In this document: positions 1-6,495 of the stretch, piece by piece
Layout of the letters: the number at the start of each line of letters is the position of its first letter
How positions within the stretch are numbered: position 1 is the stretch's first letter
Assembly: GCA_051005875.1 (NCBI GenBank)
Contig: JBPCIX010000048.1
Coordinates: 1 to 19,409 of the forward strand
Source: JBPCIX01 sp051005875
GTDB taxonomy: Bacteria; Actinomycetota; CADDZG01; JAHWKV01
DNA length: 19,409 nucleotides
Reading direction: 5' to 3'
Made by a program: the position numbers and the translations under genes
Notes under the pieces: model-generated
Told to the model about the DNA's origin: nothing
The model's input: only the letters and a program-made list of their open reading frames with translations
Database searches by the model: none

Positions 1-530
1 CTGGGGAAGTTGACCTGGGGCTTCGAAAGGCGGATCTGGACGTTCCGGGCCCCGTTCGCCGTCACATCGGCAACGCCCTCGGGCCGGAAAAGGACAAAAG
101 GTGGAAGCGTGGCGAGCTGGGCGGCGAAGTAGTCGAAGGTAAATGCAACGTCGTCTGCACTGAAGGGACGCCCGTCGTGCCACCGGACGTTTTCCCGCAA
201 TTCAAAGCTGTGAACGAGCCCGTCCGGCGACACTTCGTGCCGGGAAGCGAGCCAGGGAATAATCGCTCCGGTGGAATCGGCAAGCAGCAGGGTGTCGTAG
301 AGAAAGACCATCGTGCCGTAGTTGGCGGGGGAGTAGCCAAAAGGCGACGGAAGGCCGGAGCCTTCTTCAATGTCCTCCCGCAGCGTCACCCGCGGAGCGG
401 GCTTGGTGACGTCCGAAGGCGGCACCGGGCTCCCGGTCGGTTGATCCGGCCCGCCGTTGCGATTACACGAAGCGAGTACCAGAGCGCCCATGGCGCCTCC
501 CCCCACCCGGATGAACGTCCTTCTATCCAT
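1..530 (-). CDS. Peptide ABC transporter solute-binding lipoprotein (N-terminal part)
   Basis: Reading the minus strand from ATG 530 gives an open frame that runs off the left edge, about 176 residues. The start is supported by a GGGAGGA ribosome site 6 nt upstream. The N-terminus has an RR pair, a short hydrophobic stretch and a lipobox (LASC), so it is predicted to be exported and lipid-anchored. The mature part carries hallmarks of the SBP_bac_5 (OppA/DppA) family: LYDTLL, a SPDGLVHSFELRENVRWHDGRPFSADDV-type core split over about residues 95-125, and an aromatic-rich segment after it. The family binds oligopeptides or similar solutes for an ABC importer; the permease and ATPase genes would lie outside the window. 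The family call is firm, the substrate unknown. Confidence 0.9.
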   Translation of the reverse strand, partial: MDRRTFIRVGGGAMGALVLASCNRNGGPDQPTGSPVPPSDVTKPAPRVTLREDIEEGSGLPSPFGYSPANYGTMVFLYDTLLLADSTGAIIPWLASRHEVSPDGLVHSFELRENVRWHDGRPFSADDVAFTFDYFAAQLATLPPFVLFRPEGVADVTANGARNVQIRLSKPQVNFP

Positions 531-595
531 TCCATTCCTCCCTGTTGTCAAGATTTCTGCTGGCTCAAGGTTGCAAATACAGAACGGTCGTACCG

Positions 596-937
596 TCATT
601 TCTCGTGCTCCCCGCTTTGCCGCCCTATATCAGGCGCGCGGATGATGAGATCGATTCTCGAGCGAACGCCCAGCTTGCGAAACACCGCCGACAAGTGAGA
701 AGAAACCGTCCGCCTGGAGATCCCGAGTCGTTCCCCGATCTCCGGGTTGGTCAATCCCTCGAGCACCAACTCGACGACCTTCGCTTCCCGGTCGGTAAGC
801 TGGTCAAAGTTGAGCTGCGACGGCCGGGGAGCGAGTTCGGCGGGCTGCTGCTCCGATCCGGGTTCTTGGATCGACCCCTCTATGACGGAATCACCACCCA
901 AGCGGCCTAAATCGGTCCGGGCAGCCGAAACTTTCAT
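596..937 (-). CDS. Small LuxR-type helix-turn-helix regulator
   Basis: This 113-residue protein has a C-terminal GerE/LuxR DNA-binding domain at about residues 47-102: LTDREAKVVELV, then GLTNPEIGERLGIS, then RRTVSSHLSAVFRKLGV. The DNA-recognition helix is therefore intact. The first 45 residues are polar and low-complexity, with no receiver, PAS or autoinducer domain, so the sensing partner is not visible; it may be an orphan regulator. It lies 65 bp upstream of the solute-binding lipoprotein on the same strand and could be co-transcribed with it or regulate it. No good ribosome site lies directly before ATG 937 (an AAGGAG is about 17 nt upstream), so the start is uncertain. Confidence 0.85.
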   Translation of the reverse strand: MKVSAARTDLGRLGGDSVIEGSIQEPGSEQQPAELAPRPSQLNFDQLTDREAKVVELVLEGLTNPEIGERLGISRRTVSSHLSAVFRKLGVRSRIDLIIRAPDIGRQSGEHEK

Positions 938-1070
938 TGGACGGAATTCGCTTACTCCTTGATCGATTATTACCCTCGTCCTAGAACGTTAGACCGCTCG
1001 TCCGCCCGAAACATCCGTCAAGTGACGTATTTCGCCACCGCCGGCCGGTGTGCGGTATTTGTCTTGGTCG

Positions 1071-1099
1071 GTATATATTTTTTATCCTTGATATATACT
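1071..1099 (+). promoter_or_regulatory. Promoter/operator of the first vapBC module
   Basis: GTATATAT at 1071-1078 and ATATATAC at 1091-1098 are a perfect 8-bp inverted repeat with a 12-bp spacer. The right arm overlaps a TATACT -10 box (1094-1099). The vapB ATG at 1107 is 8 nt beyond that box, so the mRNA should be leaderless or nearly so; no ribosome site is visible. VapB proteins autoregulate by binding such repeats, so this is the likely operator. A GTATATAC palindrome sits in the same place before the second vapB (13299-13306). Confidence 0.6.
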
Positions 1100-1106
1100 T
1101 TATTTT

Positions 1107-1301
1107 ATGGTTAAACATTTGATCGATATCGACGATGACGTATTGTCCGCAGCCCAAGTCGAGTTGGGCACAAAAACCATCAAGGCAACCGTCAATGAAG
1201 CCCTGCGGCGCACCCTGCATGAGCGGGAAAGCAAGGTTGCCAAAGCTTTTGAGACCCTGGCCAATATGAAGTTCGTTGACCGCGAGGAAGCTTGGCGCTA
1301 A
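1107..1301 (+). CDS. vapB: VapB-family antitoxin (first vapBC module)
   Basis: This 64-residue protein matches the short actinobacterial VapB type (Antitoxin_VapB-like): an N-terminal strand with paired acidic residues (HLIDIDDDVL), then a ribbon-helix-helix-like segment (TKTIKATVNEALRRTL). The C-terminus (LANMKFVDREEAWR) is the part expected to thread into the toxin active site. It should neutralise the VapC encoded by the overlapping downstream gene and repress the operon. Translation probably starts on a leaderless message, since the -10 box lies just upstream. The stop overlaps the toxin start by 10 nt, typical of coupled TA genes. Confidence 0.88.
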   Translation: MVKHLIDIDDDVLSAAQVELGTKTIKATVNEALRRTLHERESKVAKAFETLANMKFVDREEAWR

Positions 1302-1705
1302 CTCATCTCGTCGAAACCAGCGCGCTGACTCGTTTGAACCAACTCAGCATCCAAGAAAGACTCAAGCCCCTTTGCTCTAACGGGATGGCGGCCCGGGCAG
1401 GCATCTCCGATCTGGAGATAGGATTTTCGGCGCGCAACCTTCGCGAGTGGGACGGTGCAGCCCTGGCTTTGGGGGCTTTTGATTTGATCGAAACGCAAGC
1501 TGCACACGTTCGACGGGCCCGTCAAGTTCAGCGCCTGCTTGCCCAGACCAGCCGGCCGGGCCGAAAGATCCCGGACCTATTGATAGCAGCCGCGGCCGAG
1601 CAAGCGAATCTGGTTGTCTTGCACTACGACGCCGACTTCGACTTGATCTCAGAAGTCACCGGACAGGCCTGCGAGTGGATCGTCCCCGCAGGCAGCATCG
1701 ACTAA
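1292..1705 (+). CDS. vapC: VapC-family PIN-domain toxin (first vapBC module)
   Basis: This 137-residue PIN-domain protein starts at TTG 1292, with a GAGGA motif 3 nt upstream inside vapB. Members of the family are Mg-dependent RNases that cut tRNA or rRNA. The expected acidic positions are E8 (in LVETSAL), E42 (SDLE), D95 (IPDLLIAAAAE) and D113/D115 (HYDADFD). The first is normally an almost invariant Asp (VDTSAL); here it is Glu, which may weaken metal binding. The last 45 residues are clearly related to the second VapC in the window. Its 3' end overlaps a small ORF. Confidence 0.88.
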   Translation: MALTHLVETSALTRLNQLSIQERLKPLCSNGMAARAGISDLEIGFSARNLREWDGAALALGAFDLIETQAAHVRRARQVQRLLAQTSRPGRKIPDLLIAAAAEQANLVVLHYDADFDLISEVTGQACEWIVPAGSID

Positions 1706-1860
1706 CCGCCAAGTTCTACGAGCGCGGGCTCCGGGCACGGGGGGTGCCGAAATTTGGTGGATTTGATGAGGCTCCGGACCCGGAATTGCTTGAGGCAGTC
1801 GAAGACTTGTTTGACGATGCGATTCCGAACCCTCATCCTAGTGGGAGGAGGAACCTTTAG
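1675..1860 (+). CDS. Small hypothetical protein overlapping vapC
   Basis: This ORF of up to 61 residues starts at GTG 1675, or more conservatively at GTG 1744 (38 residues). The C-terminal part is acidic (DEAPDPELLEAVEDLFDDAI) and ends NPHPSGRRNL; the first half reads less like protein. The stop (TAG 1858-1860) overlaps the GTG start of the next gene by one base, and that gene's strong ribosome site lies inside this ORF, so the two are probably translationally coupled. I do not recognise the family; it could also be the remains of a longer gene. Confidence 0.45.
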   Translation: MDRPRRQHRLTAKFYERGLRARGVPKFGGFDEAPDPELLEAVEDLFDDAIPNPHPSGRRNL

Positions 1861-2126
1861 TGACTTTATATGTTGTGGATTTCAACTTAGAAGACGATAA
1901 GGGGCGCATTCCCGCCGAATTAGATGGCCTCCAGCAGAATACTCTCAGCCTCGGAGACTTTGTCATGGTTGAAGACGAAGAAGGCCACCGCTGCAAGGCA
2001 AGAGTTGATGAGCTATCGAACAACAAGAAAGTGGTCTTCCTAACTCCCATCCATAACACTTGGGAGTCACCTACAGAAACGAAGACCAAATCGTCCCCCG
2101 GAGGCCAACTCAAGCACCCTGCATGA
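1860..2126 (+). CDS. Small hypothetical protein, acidic beta-rich
   Basis: This 88-residue protein starts at GTG 1860, about 8 nt after a strong GGGAGGAGG ribosome site, making the start one of the best supported in the window. The sequence alternates hydrophobic and charged residues (TLYVVDFNLEDDKGRIPAEL, SLGDFVMVEDEEGHRCKARV, KVVFLTP), suggesting a small beta-barrel like those seen in SH3/KOW-like domains; this is inference from pattern only. The last 25 residues are polar. It overlaps the preceding ORF by 1 nt and the following one by 4 nt, so it belongs to the same transcript as vapBC or to a small operon behind it. Function unknown. Confidence 0.7.
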   Translation: MTLYVVDFNLEDDKGRIPAELDGLQQNTLSLGDFVMVEDEEGHRCKARVDELSNNKKVVFLTPIHNTWESPTETKTKSSPGGQLKHPA

Positions 2127-2227
2127 AGTCTCTATTGAGCGGCTGGCTTCAGGAAACGGATGACGTGCGCGAGGTCCGAGACGAGGACCTCATTTCGGTC
2201 CGCTCCTTAACTCCCGAAGCCAAGTAA
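2123..2227 (+). CDS. 34-residue ORF closing the small-gene cassette
   Basis: ATG 2123 overlaps the stop of the preceding gene (ATGA), a classic coupling arrangement. The product (MKSLLSGWLQETDDVREVRD, then EDLISVRSLTPEAK) is charged and has no TM segment. Its stop codon lies in the left arm of a strong hairpin (2221-2255). The tight packing argues for real translation, but it is short and I do not recognise it. Confidence 0.4.
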   Translation: MKSLLSGWLQETDDVREVRDEDLISVRSLTPEAK

Positions 2228-2255
2228 GCCCGTCCCTTGGCGGGGGGCCTACTTG
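2221..2255. terminator. Hairpin at the end of the vapBC small-gene cassette
   Basis: CAAGTAAGCCC at 2221-2231 pairs with GGGCCTACTTG at 2245-2255, leaving one A-C mismatch. The loop is G+C rich. There is no T-run after it on the plus strand, so it may be a processing site or a weak terminator rather than a classic Rho-independent one. Confidence 0.45.
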
Positions 2256-2271
2256 CATTCCACGTTTCGGT

Positions 2272-2293
2272 CGCCTAAGCCGTAGGCTTGGCG
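2272..2293. promoter_or_regulatory. Tight hairpin directly before the DUF4160 start
   Basis: CGCC-T-AAGCC (2272-2281) pairs with GGCTT-GGCG (2285-2293) around a 3-nt loop, with one bulged T. The GTG start at 2296 follows two bases later, and no ribosome site can be seen outside the stem. As RNA it would sit on the initiation region; as DNA it could be an operator for the DUF4160/DUF2442 pair. Confidence 0.5.
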
Positions 2294-2295
2294 GC

Positions 2296-2565
2296 GTGCC
2301 TCAGATCAGCCGTTTTTACGGGATTACCATCTTGATGTACTACAACGAGCAGCTCCATCAGGACCTGCCGCATTTTCATGCTCGTTATTCCGGAAGATGG
2401 GCCTCTTTCGGACTGGAACCCTTCAAGTTGCTTGCGGGCGAACTGCCCCCCAGGGCGAGCGCTCTGATTAGCGAGTGGGCCGAAGGACATAAAGTGGAGT
2501 TGATGGCGAACTGGATCCGGGCCCAAAATCATGAGCCGTTGGCGGCCGTAGCACCCTTGTCATAA
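2296..2565 (+). CDS. DUF4160-family protein
   Basis: The 89-residue product follows the DUF4160 pattern from the first residue: MPQISRFYGITILMYYNE, the His-rich DLPHFHARYSG motif, LLAGELPPRASALISEWAE and HKVELMANWIRA. Because the family normally begins MPxISRFYG, the GTG start at 2296 is right despite lacking a ribosome site. DUF4160 genes are commonly found next to DUF2442 genes, as here, and the pair is suspected to be a toxin-antitoxin-like module; the activity is not established. The spacing to the next gene is 11 nt, so one transcript is likely. Confidence 0.9.
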   Translation: MPQISRFYGITILMYYNEQLHQDLPHFHARYSGRWASFGLEPFKLLAGELPPRASALISEWAEGHKVELMANWIRAQNHEPLAAVAPLS

Positions 2566-2576
2566 AATCAATTCAA

Positions 2577-2834
2577 ATGGTTACCGTCCGTTCCGCTGAG
2601 GTCCTCGCTGACTATCGTCTCCGTTTGCGCTTTAGCGATGGAACGAAAGGAGAGGTCGACCTTGAGCCCCACTTGTGGGGACCGGTCTTCGAGCCCTTAC
2701 GCGACCCCGCATACTTCCGCCGGGTAAGTGTCAGCCGAGCCGCGGGGACGATTATGTGGCCGAACGGCGCAGATATATCGCCCGAAACACTTCGGATGTG
2801 GACCGACGTTCGGACAGAACCTGTGACCCGCTAA
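2577..2834 (+). CDS. DUF2442-family protein
   Basis: This 85-residue protein fits DUF2442: an N-terminal VRSAEVLADYRLRLRFSDG strand pair, GEVDLEPHLWGPVFEPLRDP, YFRRVSVSRAAGTIMWPNGA, then DISPETLRM. It starts at ATG 2577, 11 nt after the DUF4160 stop. The family is small, soluble and usually paired with DUF4160. A role as the partner or antidote of DUF4160 is inference from gene pairing. Confidence 0.9.
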   Translation: MVTVRSAEVLADYRLRLRFSDGTKGEVDLEPHLWGPVFEPLRDPAYFRRVSVSRAAGTIMWPNGADISPETLRMWTDVRTEPVTR

Positions 2835-2953
2835 GACAGCCTTTCCTCCGACCACCGCCTGGGCGCGGCGGCGCTCCTGGAGAGCGTCCCAAACAAAGGC
2901 CGAGCAGGAAACCAACCGCGCCTCCCAGGGCGGCATACCGGTGCGACAGAGTA

Positions 2954-3241
2954 TCAGGCTGACCGAATCCTCGGCTTAGAGGCCCCGGCCACAGGCCCCC
3001 GGACTTCAGGGTCATCCGGCTGCGGAGGCGGTGGGGGCAATGGCCGGGGATTGGGCCGATTGGACCGGTAGTCTTCCGCCTGCTCATCGACGTGTTCATG
3101 TTGGGTGGCGGGGTTCGCTTTCTTCAAGGCTCGCCGGGAAGGCCCCCTGGTGATCCACCCGAAGTCGTCCACTCGATCCTCGGGCTGGGGCGGCGGAGGC
3201 GGAAGCGGGCGCCGACGCGTACTGACGCTTGCATCGCTCAT
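2954..3241 (-). CDS. Proline-rich small protein or C-terminal tail of the preceding membrane protein
   Basis: This 95-residue frame contains the motif RPLPPPPPQP twice (about residues 11-20 and 67-76), each followed by acidic residues, with a basic linker between. The second copy lies outside the overlap with the membrane-protein frame, which supports this frame being translated throughout. ATG 3241 lies inside the 3' end of that gene, with AGGAAGG about 10 nt upstream. Two readings are possible: a separate gene with a 146-nt overlap, or the true cytoplasmic tail of the membrane protein if a 1-nt frameshift occurs near 3241. Such Pro-rich segments often bind partner proteins. Function unknown. 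Confidence 0.5.
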   Translation of the reverse strand: MSDASVSTRRRPLPPPPPQPEDRVDDFGWITRGPSRRALKKANPATQHEHVDEQAEDYRSNRPNPRPLPPPPPQPDDPEVRGPVAGASKPRIRSA

Positions 3242-3725
3242 GCAGCCAAAGCCTTCCTATCGTGAATATCGCAATCACCAATGTTACTCCGATCAGCAAC
3301 AGCAGGCTGATATTCAGCATCTTTGATTTATGCGTCAGCTTGGCTCCGTTGTCGTCCAACGCACGAAATCTGGTTGAAAGAAACAGGTGCCAAAGCTCCT
3401 CCGGTTTTAAGTAACTGTGCTCCCACAGAGCTACTGGCGAGGGCCGCCGGTCGTACTCCTTAGTTCGAAACGCCTCAGCGGCAAAACCAGCACTCACCGT
3501 AAGGCCGAAGATCAATATTGTTGCGAGCCACCGTTCGTATCCTTGGAGAGCCGCCGTACGAGAGGAGATGAGAGTACCGGCAACACCTAAGAAGCCAAGC
3601 AGTATCCCGGCCTTCTGGTCTAAGGTGCCAGCTTGGCCCATCTGAGCCTCAAGTCGTCTTGCCGCTTCGTCCCATATCAGCAGCACCGTCTCGGGGGGTT
3701 CTTTTACTTGAGCCATGTCTTGCAT
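3096..3725 (-). CDS. Three-TM membrane protein
   Basis: From ATG 3725 (or ATG 3716) the frame encodes about 209 residues. An N-terminal cytoplasmic helix (EAARRLEAQMGQAGTLDQKA) leads into TM1 (GILLGFLGVAGTLI), then TM2 (WLATILIFGLTVSAGFAA), a soluble stretch with EHSYLKPEELWHLFLSTR and KLTHKSK, and TM3 (MLNISLLLLIGVTLVIAIF). The residues after TM3 (about the last 45) are Ala/Ser/Arg-rich and overlap a better-looking Pro-rich frame, so the real C-terminus may differ. The KA-hydrophobic pattern resembles small membrane effectors such as PycTM or SLATT proteins, but no cyclase or partner is nearby; that is a weak resemblance. It follows a frameshifted methyltransferase. Confidence 0.65.
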   Translation of the reverse strand: MQDMAQVKEPPETVLLIWDEAARRLEAQMGQAGTLDQKAGILLGFLGVAGTLISSRTAALQGYERWLATILIFGLTVSAGFAAEAFRTKEYDRRPSPVALWEHSYLKPEELWHLFLSTRFRALDDNGAKLTHKSKMLNISLLLLIGVTLVIAIFTIGRLWLHERCKRQYASAPASASAAPARGSSGRLRVDHQGAFPASLEESEPRHPT

Positions 3726-3990
3726 GGTACGGGCAGCCACCGACAATTTTGAAGTTCGGCAGGTTCGCGATGAACTGCTTTCCTCGCCGGTAAGCGAACC
3801 TTCGAACCGACTCGGAGGTTCCCGGCTCTGAAGTTCCCGGTTTGGCAAGGGCGGATTCACGCGCCATCCGCCGTTCGGTTGCTTTGGGCGACAAGTCAAT
3901 CCAAGACGGCTTTCCCAAGGCCTTACCGCCGTAGGGTAAGACGCCAATGGTCCCGCCGCCGCCGGCGGTGTAGGAAGTGGCCTGGGCTTC

Positions 3991-4628
3991 TCAGACGTTG
4001 GCGATAGTGAGCCGGCCTTCAGCGGCCTCAGGGTCGCCTTTGATGACGTGGCGGATCCCGACAAAGCTGGCGCCGGACAAAAGTGCGGAGACTTGCTCAT
4101 CGGAGTCGTACAGTTGGTGGCCGAGCTTGGAAAAGCTCTTCTGGGAAATGGCCGGCACGTTTGCCGCAGCTGATAGCCGAGGGCAAGCACGCCCCCGGGA
4201 CGAGTAAAGGACCGCAGCTGCGACAGCTCCTGGGCAGGCTGGCGCCAAAAATAAAGAACGTGAACGGCGACGATCAGGTCGACAGGCGCAACGCTCGAGA
4301 GTGCATCGGCGCCTCCCAGCAACAAGCTAAGCCGACCGGACTTTACTGCCGATCGATTGCGCTTGCGGCTTTGAGACAACATCTCCGGCGAGCGGTCCAC
4401 CCCCCAAACCGCAGCCTGGGGGAAGGCCTTTAAGAGGTGTTCCAGGCCCACTCCCGGACCGGGACCAAGTTCGACGACTCGCTTTGGCTCCTTCGGCTCT
4501 GGGGGGCCTTGGTTCTTGAGTTGTTCTGCAACCCAACGATTAAAATCCCCGTTGCTCCGAACCATCATTCGTCCGGCCAGGCGTCCGAGCATGCCTTGCG
4601 GTTTTCCAAACTGGCTCATGTAGGACAT
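3991..4628 (-). pseudogene. Class I SAM-dependent methyltransferase, frameshifted
   Basis: The N-terminal 150 residues from ATG 4628 are a clear class I methyltransferase: motif I VVELGPGPGVG (51-61), the acidic end of strand 2 in VWGVDRSPEML (D78), PVDLIVAVHVLYFW, and LRSFTRPGGVLALGY. After that the frame loses sense. The rest of the fold continues in another frame (NVPAISQKSFSKLGHQLYDS ... SGASFVGIRHVIKGDPEAAE) to a TGA at 3991. Joining them needs one missing base at about 4165-4190; the span of 638 nt is one short of 213 codons. Because the first frame stays open by chance, a 510-codon ORF seems to fuse it to the membrane protein downstream. Either a recent pseudogene or a sequencing error. 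Substrate unknown. Confidence 0.8.
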
Positions 4629-4815
4629 TTAGTGCCTTGCGGTTAAGGGGGTTGCATCGCGGGCGCCGACCAACAACCACTCTAGGCCACAGGCCGGAGA
4701 ACTGGAGCCCAAAAAGAACGTTCGTGGAAAAGAGATTCAGGAATATGAACGGATCATTGAAATCACCAGCGGTCACATGAGGACGGAAGGATCTGTTTGG
4801 ATCTGCCCACGGGAG

Positions 4816-5994
4816 CTATCGGGCAATCCTCACGATTGCGTCGGGGTCGCCGTTCAAGACCCAAACTGCGTTGGGGCCGACCACCACGTCGCGGGGGTCC
4901 ACTCTTTCTCCCAGCGGCACTTCGACCCGATTCGACGGGTCTCGGCTAAGGCGCGTCAAGACGACGCTGCGATCGCTTGAATCCCCAGCCACTCCCCAAA
5001 AATCAGCATCTTTCCCGACTGCAAGGTAAGAAGTTCTCACGGGGATCCGCTTGGCGACTCTCATCGTCTTCGGATCAAGTCGTAAGACAAATGGCTCGGG
5101 ATAACCTGGGCGTTCCGTCGTCCACGTCTGGACCCAGACCGCGGAGTCGTCTGCGGCAATGCTGGATGCCTTTAATTTTTGAAGCGTCATTCTTGCTAGG
5201 ACATGACCACTGGCCGGATCCAGGCGCCGAATTTCCCCAGATCCACATGCAACCCAAACAGCGGTTTTGGTGACCGCCGGCGCACCAGCGGGGTCACACT
5301 TCAACGGCATTCTGATTACGCTCCGGTTGTTCAGCGAGATGCGAATTAGCTCCCCGTCCAGGAAGACATCTCCGTCTGAAGTCACGGATCTGAAATGACG
5401 CGTAACCCACGCGTAGCGTGGTCCTACCGCCATCCAATACTCATGGCTATTGGGATCAGCACCTCCCAGAAATTCCGCCTTGGCCACAGTAACCAGGCGC
5501 CGGGTGTCGGGGTTGTAGAGACTTAATCCATGCTGGCCCAAGATCCAGACCCCTCGTTTATCTGCAACCCCCCGCCACGGGGAGTCAGGTAGGGCAACAG
5601 AATCTTCCGGGTTCAGGCTGTCAGCATCGAAGCGCAGGAGTCGCCCTTGTTCTTTCTCCCCTTCAAAGGACGAGGCGGTGGCCCAAAGGGCGCCGGAGAC
5701 TAGCGCGATCGATGTGGGTCTGGGGGAGTCCGGTGGCATCCAGTAGGCGGTTGCCGAGCCGCCCGTCGACGACGTAATTTGGACCGGGTACGTTGAATGC
5801 GCCGCGGGCAACCCTCTCACCTCTGGCGGAACGGAAGACTGCGTGAGACTTGGGGACAAGAGGGCTTTGCCCTGCTGAGATTTTGGAGTCTTTCCGCCCG
5901 CCATAGACGGCTTGATCGAATCAACTCTGGAGCACGCTGTCAGAATCACAAATCCCAGAATGAGCCATACCAAACGGGGCGCCTTTAACGACAT
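4816..5994 (-). CDS. Beta-propeller-like lipoprotein
   Basis: The 392-residue product has a lipoprotein signal peptide: hydrophobic residues 8-20, then lipobox LTAC with Cys21. After a Ser/Pro-rich linker (to about 75) come repeated blade-like units: ALWATAS ... GRLLRFDADSL, GVWILGQHGLSLYNPDTRRL, YAWVTRHF ... GELIRISLNN, AVWVACGSGEIRRLDPASGHV, AVWVQTW ... FVLRLDPKTMRV, and AVWVLNGDPDAIVRI. This pattern is typical of extracytoplasmic propellers with a binding or scaffolding role (YncE/PQQ-like). ATG 5994 has only a weak ribosome site. The gene follows another lipoprotein by about 10 nt, so they are probably one transcript. Ligand unknown. Confidence 0.8.
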   Translation of the reverse strand: MSLKAPRLVWLILGFVILTACSRVDSIKPSMAGGKTPKSQQGKALLSPSLTQSSVPPEVRGLPAAHSTYPVQITSSTGGSATAYWMPPDSPRPTSIALVSGALWATASSFEGEKEQGRLLRFDADSLNPEDSVALPDSPWRGVADKRGVWILGQHGLSLYNPDTRRLVTVAKAEFLGGADPNSHEYWMAVGPRYAWVTRHFRSVTSDGDVFLDGELIRISLNNRSVIRMPLKCDPAGAPAVTKTAVWVACGSGEIRRLDPASGHVLARMTLQKLKASSIAADDSAVWVQTWTTERPGYPEPFVLRLDPKTMRVAKRIPVRTSYLAVGKDADFWGVAGDSSDRSVVLTRLSRDPSNRVEVPLGERVDPRDVVVGPNAVWVLNGDPDAIVRIAR

Positions 5995-6003
5995 CGGAAT
6001 CTT

Positions 6004-6270
6004 TCAGACCCGCGCCGGGCTCGGGCCTGAGCCTTCTTTATCAACCGCGCCGGTCAATCCTGCGAAGCCCCAACGGCGAATCCCAGAATTCCCACCAAGG
6101 CTCACGATGGGGGCCTTCGAGATTGGTTCACCGGCGGCGACACCCGCCCTTGGCGATGGCGCGGATCGGTTGGCCTGATTGATCGACGTGCAGGCAACGA
6201 GAAGAAGTACGCAGAGACCCGCGCTTGCGACGATTCGTCCTCTCGGCCTTATTTCTCGGCTGCGGTTCAA
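6004..6270 (-). CDS. Small lipoprotein
   Basis: This 88-residue ORF starts at TTG 6270. Residues 1-12 are basic (MNRSREIRPRGR), followed by a hydrophobic stretch and lipobox LVAC (Cys27), so it should be lipid-anchored outside the membrane. The mature part is short and Gly/Ser/Pro-rich, with no recognisable domain. It ends 9 nt before the propeller lipoprotein start. It might be the truncated N-terminus of a longer lipoprotein. Confidence 0.6.
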   Translation of the reverse strand: MNRSREIRPRGRIVASAGLCVLLLVACTSINQANRSAPSPRAGVAAGEPISKAPIVSLGGNSGIRRWGFAGLTGAVDKEGSGPSPARV

Positions 6271-6495
6271 CTGGACCGGGCCCCCCTATTTTGGCACAAA
6301 CTATCAGCGCCTACTATCGCAAATTCGGCCGGAGAATGGTCCCGGTTACGACGGAACCAACCTCGACGGAAGAAGGTGATCATTCGACCTCAGTCGTCAT
6401 TTTTCGACTGCTCGGAAGGAAAAAGTAGGGAATCGACCCTAGCGGTGGCTTCACGGTGAAGGGAAGGAAGGACGTGGGTATAGATCTCCAAAGAG
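6271..6495. other. Intergenic stretch without convincing gene
   Basis: No frame here looks coding. A plus-strand frame from TTG 6225 mimics a lipoprotein signal, but it is antisense to the lipoprotein gene and has a poor C-terminal half. The 225 nt probably hold the promoter of the two lipoprotein genes, though I see no clear -10/-35 pair. Confidence 0.4.

Noticed and set aside
3096..4628. A single 510-residue methyltransferase-membrane fusion protein
   Set aside because: The middle third has no protein sense, while the methyltransferase C-half is found in another frame with its own stop; a frameshift is the simpler reading.
6225..6428. Plus-strand lipoprotein-like frame (LSALFLGCGSTG)
   Set aside because: It lies antisense to the small lipoprotein gene, starts at TTG without a ribosome site, and its second half has no protein-like pattern.
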